From positions 1-64,000 of the forward strand of contig CAYLWO010000003.1 of assembly GCA_964387285.1 (NCBI GenBank): a DNA stretch of 64,000 bases. The letters run 5' to 3'. Each line of letters starts with the position of its first letter. Position 1 is the stretch's first letter. Below, one piece after another: positions 8,178 to 14,887 of this stretch. Source of the stretch: Anaerohabitans sp964387285. GTDB taxonomy: Bacteria > Zhuqueibacterota > Zhuqueibacteria > Residuimicrobiales > Residuimicrobiaceae. Made by a program: the position numbers and the translations under genes. The notes under the pieces were generated by a model. The model had not been told where the DNA came from, ran no database searches, and worked only from the letters and a program-made list of their open reading frames with translations.

Positions 8178-8662
8178 CGCTCTTCCTCATCGGTTGTCGG
8201 TATTTGGCAACATCCATCACCCAGTTCTTTCCTGGCATTGATCATGGCATCAGTGAACAACAAAAGATTATGGATGATCGCCTGATGTTCTTCCACAGGC
8301 AGAAAAGAAAATACTTTACGATAAAAATTATTGCAGGCCTCGTTCGCACTGTGAAAAAATGATTTCCCTTTTGCGGTCAACGATAGTTCCATATAACGCC
8401 GATCATCACTATCGGTGATGCGTTCCACCAGACCGCTGTTGACCATGGCATCAATGGTGCGACTCAACGTACTTTTATCGAGTTGCAAAAGAGCAGCCAG
8501 AGCGGTCAGACTGGTTTTGCGTAAACCAGCCAATTCCATGAGTACATGGCACTGCGTCAGGGTGATGCCGCAACAGGAGCCGTTGTCTTTGATTTGCGCT
8601 TCGATTTCGCGTTCCAGTTTGCGTAATCCGCTGCGCAATTGCTCCAGGTCTTTTTCTTTCAC
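8174..8662 (-). CDS. MarR-family regulator with cysteine pairs, first gene of hgc operon
   Basis: A 162-residue winged-helix regulator, probably a homodimeric repressor. The DNA-binding helix is around ALLQLDKSTLSRTIDAMV and the wing around DSDDRRYMELSLTAKG, both standard for MarR. Unusual are cysteine pairs: C30-C31 in GSCCGITLTQCH (with C38 close by) and C151-C152 in GDGCCQIP near the C-terminus. Such pairs suggest a thiol or soft-metal switch responding to Hg(II), As(III) or oxidants, which is inference. I chose a GTG start at 8662 because AGGAGG lies 4 bases before it; an upstream in-frame ATG at 8761 would place the start inside the operator palindromes. The stop overlaps the hgcA start, so it is very likely the local regulator. 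Confidence 0.88.
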   Translation of the reverse strand: MKEKDLEQLRSGLRKLEREIEAQIKDNGSCCGITLTQCHVLMELAGLRKTSLTALAALLQLDKSTLSRTIDAMVNSGLVERITDSDDRRYMELSLTAKGKSFFHSANEACNNFYRKVFSFLPVEEHQAIIHNLLLFTDAMINARKELGDGCCQIPTTDEEER

Positions 8663-8666
8663 AGAG

Positions 8667-8672
8667 CCTCCT
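8667..8672 (-). promoter_or_regulatory. Ribosome binding site deciding the MarR GTG start
   Basis: On the minus strand AGGAGG is followed by four bases and GTG. This near-perfect site fixes the start of the regulator at 8662 instead of the upstream ATG at 8761. Confidence 0.7.
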
Positions 8673-8677
8673 GATAG

Positions 8678-8690
8678 TTGTAATTTACAA
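8678..8690. promoter_or_regulatory. Palindrome TTGTAA-T-TTACAA near the hgc translation start
   Basis: A perfect 6-bp inverted repeat with one central base, immediately upstream of the ribosome site of the MarR-type regulator. It overlaps a second half-perfect palindrome TTACAATTAATGTAA (8686-8700). The AT-rich form resembles operators bound by many MarR/OhrR proteins, so autoregulation is plausible. This is a prediction from symmetry only. Confidence 0.5.
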
Positions 8691-8732
8691 TTAATGTAAT
8701 AATCAATAGTTGAAAATACAAGTATTTTTTTA

Positions 8733-8750
8733 TTCGACCATTTGGTCGAA
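8733..8750. promoter_or_regulatory. Operator-like palindrome 1, TTCGACCA-TT-TGGTCGAA
   Basis: A perfect 8-bp inverted repeat with a 2-bp centre in the divergent space between the hgc operon and the calcium-repeat gene. A second copy starts 21 bp away, two helical turns, on the same face of the DNA. The position upstream of both operons fits a shared operator or a sigma-54 activator site. Confidence 0.65.
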
Positions 8751-8753
8751 TTT

Positions 8754-8771
8754 TTCGACAACCTGGTCGAA
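8754..8771. promoter_or_regulatory. Operator-like palindrome 2, TTCGACAACCTGGTCGAA
   Basis: The second 18-mer differs from the first at three central or near-central positions and keeps seven of eight symmetric pairs. Its centre is 21 bp from that of palindrome 1. Spacing and conservation indicate cooperative binding of a dimeric regulator. Whether the MarR-type protein or the NtrC-type response regulator binds here is not decidable from sequence. Confidence 0.6.
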
Positions 8772-8822
8772 ATGTTCTTTTGTATAGATGGTATAAATTA
8801 TTTATAAACAATAAATTAATTT

Positions 8823-8840
8823 TTGGCATAATCATTGCTT
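8823..8840 (+). promoter_or_regulatory. Sigma-54 (-24/-12) promoter
   Basis: TTGGCATAATCATTGCTT matches the sigma-54 consensus TGGCAC-N5-TTGCW, with the invariant GG (8825-8826) and GC (8837-8838) separated by exactly 10 bases. Transcription would begin near 8850, about 40 bases before the calcium-repeat gene at 8893. Sigma-54 promoters need an AAA+ enhancer-binding activator, and one (NtrC-type, with GAFTGA) is encoded at 10809-12158. The two 18-bp palindromes lie 73-90 bp upstream, a suitable place for an activator. Confidence 0.75.
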
Positions 8841-8892
8841 AAGAAAGAGGTGTTCGGGCCTGATAATAAAAAAACTAACAATGGAGGATATT

Positions 8893-9462
8893 ATGAAACG
8901 CATGTTTTTAGCTTTAACCATCGCCATGGCTCTGTTCATGGTCAACGGAACCACGGCACAAACGACCACGCCGCCGGTGCAACACGGCACTCATTTTGTC
9001 GATAAGAATGGTGACGGTTTCAATGACAATGCACCGGATGCAGATGGTGACGGCATTCCCAACGGCCAGGATCCGGATTACGTGAAAACCGGTATGGGGC
9101 AGGGCGCCGGATTTGTGGATGAAAACGGCGACGGCATCAATGACAACGCTCCGGATGCGGACGGCGACGGCATTCCCAATGGCCAGGATCCGGATTATAC
9201 CGGTGGCCAGCAAGGCCGGGGCAGAGGCGGCCGCATGCACGCTTTTATCGATGAAGACGGCGATGGCATCAACGATCGACTGATGGATGCGGATAAAGAC
9301 GGCGTGCCTAACTGTCAGGACGGTGATTGGGTGCGTCCGCAGGACGGCACAGGCAATAAATTCGGTCGTGGTTTGAAAATGGGCAAAGGATTTCAACAAA
9401 CCGGCGCCGCAACAACCACTGGAACCGGCAAAGGCGGCAAACGATTCGGCAAAGGCAAATAA
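8893..9462 (+). CDS. Secreted protein with thrombospondin type 3-like calcium repeats
   Basis: A 189-residue protein with a signal peptide (residues 1-22, ending GTTAQ). It contains three acidic repeats, each with two DxDGDG-type calcium loops, for example NGDGFNDNAPDADGDGIPNG and its close copies. The tail is Gly/Lys/Arg-rich and low complexity. The repeats predict Ca2+ or other cation binding in the periplasm or at the surface. GGAGG lies 5 bases before the ATG at 8893. It is transcribed from the sigma-54 promoter, divergent from the hgc operon, and is followed by a beta-barrel gene across a strong hairpin. Its function with respect to mercury is unknown. Confidence 0.8.
   Translation: MKRMFLALTIAMALFMVNGTTAQTTTPPVQHGTHFVDKNGDGFNDNAPDADGDGIPNGQDPDYVKTGMGQGAGFVDENGDGINDNAPDADGDGIPNGQDPDYTGGQQGRGRGGRMHAFIDEDGDGINDRLMDADKDGVPNCQDGDWVRPQDGTGNKFGRGLKMGKGFQQTGAATTTGTGKGGKRFGKGK
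8995..9330 (+). repeat. Three imperfect ~90-bp coding repeats
   Basis: Within the calcium-repeat gene, units begin near 8995, 9112 and 9241. The first two are offset by 117 bp and highly similar at DNA level; the third is more diverged. They indicate recent internal duplication and could vary in copy number. Confidence 0.7.
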
Positions 9463-9474
9463 ACAGTCAACATC

Positions 9475-9513
9475 ATGCAAAGGCGCAACCGCCTTTGCAT
9501 GATTTATTTTTTT
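9475..9513 (+). terminator. Hairpin with T-run between the two divergent-operon genes
   Basis: A perfect 11-bp stem (ATGCAAAGGCG / CGCCTTTGCAT) with a CAAC loop at 9475-9500, followed by GATTTATTTTTTT. It is a good rho-independent terminator. Lying between the calcium-repeat gene and the barrel gene, it may attenuate transcription so that the first gene is made in excess. Confidence 0.8.
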
Positions 9514-9527
9514 CTGAGGTATTTGCA

Positions 9528-10610
9528 ATGAAACGATGGTTGTTACTTCTGTTATTGATCGTGAAATACGGCATGGCGCAAATCTCCTGGTCAATAGATC
9601 AGGAAAGCGGCTACACCAGCAATGTGTTTTCAAACTATACTCAGACCGGCGACCAGTTTGTTGCGCTGGCAGCGCAGGTTAATCAGGATTGGTTGAAAAC
9701 GCAATCCGGCGTTCGGCTGTTTTATCGCGGCGAGGTGGATGCTTTTCGCCAAAATCGCGATCGCACCTATCACGTGCAGGGTTTGGGTGTTGTCTCTTAT
9801 TACAATCTGGATGAATCCGGTACGCGTGTGCAAATGTCCATCAATTTGAGCAAGCGTTTTCACACCGAGGCCTGGCAATGGTACGAACAGCAACAAGCAT
9901 CCATGCAAGCGGACCTGCGCTGGGTGGCGCTGCCGTCTTTTTATGTGTATACCGGTATGAGCTGGAAATATAGCGATTATACGATGCTGCCGCTTTTTTC
10001 TTATCAGCAACCATCGCTCTATATCCGTACGGGTTGGTTTCTGCCGACCGGAACGAGCCTATTGACCGAAGCCGGCTTGCTGTCAAAAGTGTACCAACAG
10101 AATCCGGACAACAAATCCAGTTTGCAGTCCATTTTCAGTTTGCGTCTTGCACAATCGCTGTCGGCAACCGCCGGCGCCAACCTCGAGCTGCAATATCGGC
10201 ACAACTGGGCCAGTGCTGCGCGATATCTGAGCGATGCCGACGGCTCCTGGTACTCGGACGATGAATTGATCGATGATTCCTTCGGATATCACGGGCCCAC
10301 GGTTTCAGCATCGATGAAAAAACATTTATCAATGACCTGGTCGCTGCAACTGGGCGCCATGGTGCAATGGAAACATTATGATCTTTTGCCTGCTGGCCAA
10401 TGGAACGGTGAGTTGTATGAAGACGGTCGGTTGCGCGACGATAAAAGATCGCTGGTGAGGTGTTCGCTGGAAAAGAAAATCAGATTGTCTTCCGGATGGG
10501 CGCCGCTGGCCGTCTCGTTGGAATTTAGCGCATTGCAAAACAAGTCCAACGATGTCTATTATCGCTATCACACCGAATTTTTTTCATTGAATCTGGCACA
10601 GGAATTTTAA
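9528..10610 (+). CDS. Outer-membrane beta-barrel protein
   Basis: A 360-residue protein with a signal peptide (about residues 1-18, ending YGMAQ). The mature part consists of alternating hydrophobic and polar residues in many aromatic-rich strands and ends in a terminal strand finishing with Phe (FFSLNLAQEF), as in outer-membrane proteins. The number of strands is consistent with a 14-16-strand barrel. No named family is recognised. I use the ATG at 9528, preceded by GAGGT. It follows the calcium-repeat gene and probably shares its sigma-54 promoter. Confidence 0.8.
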   Translation: MKRWLLLLLLIVKYGMAQISWSIDQESGYTSNVFSNYTQTGDQFVALAAQVNQDWLKTQSGVRLFYRGEVDAFRQNRDRTYHVQGLGVVSYYNLDESGTRVQMSINLSKRFHTEAWQWYEQQQASMQADLRWVALPSFYVYTGMSWKYSDYTMLPLFSYQQPSLYIRTGWFLPTGTSLLTEAGLLSKVYQQNPDNKSSLQSIFSLRLAQSLSATAGANLELQYRHNWASAARYLSDADGSWYSDDELIDDSFGYHGPTVSASMKKHLSMTWSLQLGAMVQWKHYDLLPAGQWNGELYEDGRLRDDKRSLVRCSLEKKIRLSSGWAPLAVSLEFSALQNKSNDVYYRYHTEFFSLNLAQEF

Positions 10611-10619
10611 ACCGTTTTC

Positions 10620-10794
10620 GAGGTCGTCCAAAAAGTCCGCTATTTGTTCTCAGGATTAAATAAGCAGCAAGAGCAGTAATATGCGAACAATAAATAACCT
10701 GGTATTTATAATTAGCATGTAGTTCCGCCTTTAGGCGGAGAAATTTCCGGCTAAAGCCGGAACTACTTACGAAAGTTACTTTTTGGACAACCTC
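10620..10794. mobile_element. MITE-like element, copy 1
   Basis: A 175-bp non-coding element bounded by 17-bp terminal inverted repeats: GAGGTCGTCCAAAAAGT on the left and ACTTTTTGGACAACCTC on the right (one mismatch). Inside are two nested hairpins (CCGCC-TTTA-GGCGG and CCGGCTAAAGCCGG) flanked by TAGTTCC and GGAACTA. A second copy in the same orientation is at 18039-18215. No transposase gene with these ends is present in the window. Confidence 0.75.
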
Positions 10795-10808
10795 GGACTT
10801 GCTATACT

Positions 10809-12158
10809 TCATTTCATTTTATACTTGGCCAGTTTGTAGCGCAAATGCCGTTCACTCATACCCAGTTGCTCAGCCGCTTTGCTTTGATTGCCGCCGGATT
10901 GTTGCAGCGCCGTGCGCAATAATTTCTGTTCAAACCATTCTACCTGTTGTTTGAAAGTGGCATCAGGTTCCGGCACGGGCGCCTCCTGCATCGGCATCGG
11001 CAAATCCCGTGTCGTTATCAGTTCATCCCGACTCAGGACCACGGCCTGTTCCACGATGTTTTCCAGCTCGCGCACGTTGCCCGGATAATGATATTTAAGC
11101 AACTGGTCCAAGGCTTCGCGTGAAAAGCCGCGCACCGGCTTGGCATTCATGGCCGCGAAACGTTGCAAAAAATGTTCAGCCAGCGCCGGAATATCGGTTT
11201 TGCGTTCGCGCAAGGCCGGCAACCGGATCTGCACGACGTTCAACCGGTAGTACAGATCTTGCCGAAACAGATTTTCTTTAATCAAAGTTTCCAGATTGCG
11301 ATGCGTAGCCGCGATCAGGCGGATATCCACCTGCAGCGGTTGCGATGATCCCAGGCGTTCGAAGGTGTGCGTCTGCAGCACACGCAACAACTTGACCTGC
11401 AATCCGGCCGGAATATCGCCTACTTCATCGATAAACAGGGTGCCGCCGTCAGCAGCTTCAAAACGACCTTTGCGGGCTTTATCGGCGCCGGTAAAAGCGC
11501 CCTTTTCATGGCCGAACAGTTCGCTCTCCAGCAGGTGCTCCGGCAAGGCGGCCATATTGACCGCCACAAACGGCCTTTCGCTACGGTTGCTCGCCAAATG
11601 GATGGCTTTGGCCACCAGTTCCTTGCCGACGCCGCTTTCGCCGAGGATCAGCACTGTGGCATTGCTGTCTGCAGCCCGGCCGGCAATGCTCAATTGTTCC
11701 TGCAGCAGCGGACTAGATGTGATAATGCCGTGAAAGTGGCGGTGTTGTTCCACCAGATCGCGCAGCCGTTTGTTTTCCGAGATCAGTTGTTTCCGCTCCA
11801 ACGCTTTTATGATGGTTGTCTCCAGCTGCAGCAGGTCAATGGGTTTGGTGATAAAATCCAGCGCACCCTCTTTCATGGCAGAAACCGCGCTTTCCAGACT
11901 GCCAAAGGCGGTCATGACAATGACGTCCACTTCCGGATTGAGCTCATGAATTTTGCGCAGCAGAGCATGTCCGTCCATGCCGGGCATGCGCAGATCGGTC
12001 AAGGTCAGATCAATCGCCGTACGTTGCACCAGCTGCAGAGCCTGTTCACCGGAAGCGGCCTGGTGCACCGTGTACCCTTTTTTAATCAGAAAGCCGGCCA
12101 GGGATTCCCGTTGCGCGAGTTCATCGTCGACGATCAACAGGGTGTGTTTATTTGTCAT
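10809..12158 (-). CDS. NtrC-type sigma-54-dependent response regulator
   Basis: A 449-residue protein in three parts. The receiver domain is at 1-120 with acidic residues D11/D12 and the phosphorylation site D55. The AAA+ domain is at about 143-375 with Walker A GESGVGKE at 173-180, the sigma-54 contact motif GAFTGA at 220-225, and later Walker B and sensor elements. A Fis-type helix-turn-helix is at the C-terminus (SKAAEQLGMSERHLRYKL). It activates sigma-54 promoters when phosphorylated by the adjacent kinase, whose gene overlaps its start by 11 bases. The only clear -24/-12 promoter I saw is at 8823, which is a plausible target. Its 3' end is next to a MITE-like element. Confidence 0.97.
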   Translation of the reverse strand: MTNKHTLLIVDDELAQRESLAGFLIKKGYTVHQAASGEQALQLVQRTAIDLTLTDLRMPGMDGHALLRKIHELNPEVDVIVMTAFGSLESAVSAMKEGALDFITKPIDLLQLETTIIKALERKQLISENKRLRDLVEQHRHFHGIITSSPLLQEQLSIAGRAADSNATVLILGESGVGKELVAKAIHLASNRSERPFVAVNMAALPEHLLESELFGHEKGAFTGADKARKGRFEAADGGTLFIDEVGDIPAGLQVKLLRVLQTHTFERLGSSQPLQVDIRLIAATHRNLETLIKENLFRQDLYYRLNVVQIRLPALRERKTDIPALAEHFLQRFAAMNAKPVRGFSREALDQLLKYHYPGNVRELENIVEQAVVLSRDELITTRDLPMPMQEAPVPEPDATFKQQVEWFEQKLLRTALQQSGGNQSKAAEQLGMSERHLRYKLAKYKMK

Positions 12159-14211
12159 TGGTTTCTCGATTCAGTTCGATGGTAAACAGAGCTCCTTTTC
12201 CAGGTGCGCTGTCCACGGTAATAGAGCCGTTGTGTTGATTGACGATCTGTTGAACGATGCTCAGGCCGATGCCGGTGCCGTTCTCGCGTGTTGTATAATA
12301 GAGGTGAAAAATTTTCGGCAAATCTTGTTCACTAATGCCAGGTCCGGTATCCTGTACCGTAATATAAATTTTTTCATCCTTTAGGCCACAACCGAGTTGA
12401 ATGGTATCGCCCGGGTTGCAGGCTTGAATGCTGTTTTGCACCAAATTCAATAAAGCCTGTTGTAATTTATCCCGGTCCAGTTCGATTTCCGGCGTAGGTT
12501 GGCAGTCGACAGAGATAGAAATGTTCTTTTGTTGCGCCGGCGGCGTCATCAGTGCCGCGACCTGTCCGAGGATCTCGGCCGGTTTTACCGGTCGCCTGTG
12601 CAGCGGCGCCGGACGCGCAAATTGCAAAAACTGTCGTACGATTTCATTGATGCGTCCGGTTTCCTGAATTACCGTTTCGGTCAAACGATGATATTCCAAT
12701 GAATCGGTTTGCGGCGTGAATTCCAGTTTCAGTCGTTGTGCAATCATGCTGATGGCATTCAGCGGATTGCGGATTTCATGCGCCACGCCGGACGCCAGGT
12801 GCCCCATGGCGCTCAATTGTTCCTGTCGTTTGATCTGCTCGGTCAGGCGCTGTTGCTGCGTCATATCGCGCAGTACGGCGAACACGCTGTCCAGAGTTCC
12901 TTCGTGATCGCGCAGAACTGTAATGTCGCCATGGATCAACAGCTTTTGCTCGTGCAACGTCAGATATTCCTGGATGTCCCTCCGATCTGTTTTACTTTGC
13001 AGAGCCTGCTCCAGCCAGGTGCAGACGCCGGCCAAAGACGAACAGGGTTTGCCGATGATCTGCTCTGCAGAAAGGTTAAACAGGCGTTCCGCTGCCTGAT
13101 TGAACACGACAACCGATCCGTTGCGGTCCAGGGCGATGACCGCTTCGTGCATATGCGCCAGAATGGAGCCGAAATAGCCTTCCATGCGTTGATAGGCGTG
13201 CTGCAATGTGCGATAGTTTTGCAGGCTGATGATGAAATGAGAGAGCGCCACTGCGATAAAAAGAAACAGCAATGATTGCAACACCACCCGCTGACGCGCG
13301 CTTTTTTCCGCCTGATTCAAATGGGTGGTGCTGAGGCCAATGCGCAACAGGGCCCTGTTCATCCCCTCTATTTCGATGCTTTGCACGACCTCGAGAATTT
13401 TTTCATTCTGCTGCATGGAAAAACGACTGTGAATTTTTTCGTCCTCAAGGGCTTGCAGCAAAAAGTCGTCGTCGTTAATGGCGTTCATGGCGGTCACTCC
13501 TTCAGAAGCGAGCACCACCTGCTGGCTGTCCTGCAAAACCATATAACGGACGTCGGGTATTTCTTTCATCTGTCGGACAAAGCTGCCGGCGCCGATGTTG
13601 CGCCGAAACTGAATCATCTCTTCAGCATCGGCATTGACGGTGATGACGCCGCCGCGGCGGCGTCTTTTAGCCACGGCAAACCGCTGCCCACTGCCGAAAC
13701 GGCCCTGGCGAAAGCCGAGTATCAATTCATCCTCTTCTCCTTCCAGCAACGGCTGCAGCTGAAAACGGGGGCCCGGCCCACGGCCGCCGCCGCTGCGAGT
13801 ATTGACCATGACCATGCGGCCGTTGCGGTCAAATACCTGCACGCGGAACAGGCTGTTGCGGTCAGCCAACTCTGTAAGCGTTGTGCTCGTTAAAAGTCCG
13901 CGTCGGTCCATCTCTTCCAGGAGACGGGCATTATCCAATAATCGTTCCGCCAGGCTGCTTTCGATAAAATCCAGAGCATTGGCCGCATCGGTGAGACCTT
14001 TGCGCGCCAGCGACAGCAGGGACACGGCCTGATCCTGCAGGAGCGTGGAAAATTCCTGGCGGGTTTGTCGTATTTCAATAAAGGCCAGCAAAATCAGCAA
14101 CAAACTGAAAACCAGGGTGAGAATGATGAGCAATCTGGGATTGAATCTCAGAATGGACGAGCGCAGAGCAGGTCGTTGCTCGGGCGATGCTTTGGCAACG
14201 GAATGCGGCAA
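12148..14211 (-). CDS. Membrane sensor histidine kinase with PAS domain
   Basis: A 687-residue kinase. A first transmembrane helix (LLIILTLVFSLLLILLAF) is followed by a periplasmic sensing region of about 270 residues rich in Arg, Met and Glu, a second helix, a PAS domain, the HisKA box (SGVAHEIRNPLNAISM, with the phosphorylated His) and the HATPase domain (NLVQNSIQA, DTGPGISE, GTGIGLSIV). It phosphorylates the NtrC-type regulator downstream, whose gene it overlaps by 11 bases. I prefer the TTG at 14211 with AGGAG 7 bases upstream; an ATG at 14277 is also possible and would add 22 residues. The layout resembles ZraS/AtoS-type envelope sensors. The signal is unknown. Confidence 0.93.
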   Translation of the reverse strand: MPHSVAKASPEQRPALRSSILRFNPRLLIILTLVFSLLLILLAFIEIRQTRQEFSTLLQDQAVSLLSLARKGLTDAANALDFIESSLAERLLDNARLLEEMDRRGLLTSTTLTELADRNSLFRVQVFDRNGRMVMVNTRSGGGRGPGPRFQLQPLLEGEEDELILGFRQGRFGSGQRFAVAKRRRRGGVITVNADAEEMIQFRRNIGAGSFVRQMKEIPDVRYMVLQDSQQVVLASEGVTAMNAINDDDFLLQALEDEKIHSRFSMQQNEKILEVVQSIEIEGMNRALLRIGLSTTHLNQAEKSARQRVVLQSLLFLFIAVALSHFIISLQNYRTLQHAYQRMEGYFGSILAHMHEAVIALDRNGSVVVFNQAAERLFNLSAEQIIGKPCSSLAGVCTWLEQALQSKTDRRDIQEYLTLHEQKLLIHGDITVLRDHEGTLDSVFAVLRDMTQQQRLTEQIKRQEQLSAMGHLASGVAHEIRNPLNAISMIAQRLKLEFTPQTDSLEYHRLTETVIQETGRINEIVRQFLQFARPAPLHRRPVKPAEILGQVAALMTPPAQQKNISISVDCQPTPEIELDRDKLQQALLNLVQNSIQACNPGDTIQLGCGLKDEKIYITVQDTGPGISEQDLPKIFHLYYTTRENGTGIGLSIVQQIVNQHNGSITVDSAPGKGALFTIELNRETNDK

Positions 14212-14228
14212 TACTATTCTCCTGTAAA

Positions 14229-14255
14229 TGAAAGTGGCGCAATCCTCAGGAGTGC
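14229..14255. repeat. REP-like palindrome
   Basis: GTGGCGCAATCC-TCA-GGAGTGCGCCAC forms a hairpin with near-perfect arms, just upstream of the kinase start. It resembles the GCGCAATCC palindrome at 18340-18360. Confidence 0.5.
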
Positions 14256-14326
14256 GCCACGCACAAGACGGAGGCATGTGCTACGATGGGGAGTAGTGCG
14301 AACTTGTAAATTTTCAGTCCGCCAAA

Positions 14327-14722
14327 CTATTCTACTTTAAATTCCAGCATGCCGGCGCGGCCGCCAGTATTGTTTTCGTACCCCGGGGTGACGATCTCTT
14401 CATCTTGGTCGTCTAAAGCTTTGATGTCCAGGTGAAAGGTTTGCACAGGCGCATCCCAGGGCACCAGGGTTTTGCATGTCCAGATGTTTTTATTTTCCGT
14501 GGGTTTTAAATGATATTTGGGCGCTTCATAGGGATATTCACGCACCGTGACCATGATGCTTTTGATCGCGCTGGCATCTCCGTCAAATTCCATAAAAATG
14601 GCGACCGTATCGCCGGGCGCAGCAACGGCCGGATTGATCTTGCACGATTTCACCACCGGTTGACCGGCCAGAGCAAGGCCGGCGGCGACGAGTAGAACAA
14701 ACAGACAAAGAGATTTTTTCAT
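14327..14722 (-). CDS. Secreted single-domain protein, unknown function
   Basis: A 131-residue protein with a signal peptide (residues 1-19, ending GLALAG). The remainder is predicted as a beta-sandwich: KSCKINPAVAAPGDTVAI is typical of the first strands of Ig-like or cohesin/CARDB-type domains. There are two Cys residues that could pair in the periplasm. I chose the ATG at 14722 with GAGGGTG upstream, because the longer reading from 14860 has no signal peptide at its start. It is upstream of the kinase gene on the same strand, 115 bases away, so it might be part of the sensing system, but this is inference. Confidence 0.7.
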   Translation of the reverse strand: MKKSLCLFVLLVAAGLALAGQPVVKSCKINPAVAAPGDTVAIFMEFDGDASAIKSIMVTVREYPYEAPKYHLKPTENKNIWTCKTLVPWDAPVQTFHLDIKALDDQDEEIVTPGYENNTGGRAGMLEFKVE

Positions 14723-14887
14723 AGCACCCTCTGTGTTGGTAATGACTTTTGAATGCGGACTGTATATTTCAGTTTTTAATGTACCGATTGAAAAAAAAAT
14801 ATGCAAGCGATAATTGAAATCATAACTGGCGCCCTGCAGCAACTGCAGATAGTCAATCAATCGCCGGGCCAGTGCGTTTTATTGTTT

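Noticed and set aside
11367..12185. Long antisense open frame over the NtrC-type regulator
   Set aside because: It is the mirror of a confidently assigned gene; it has no ribosome site and a composition expected for a codon-bias shadow.
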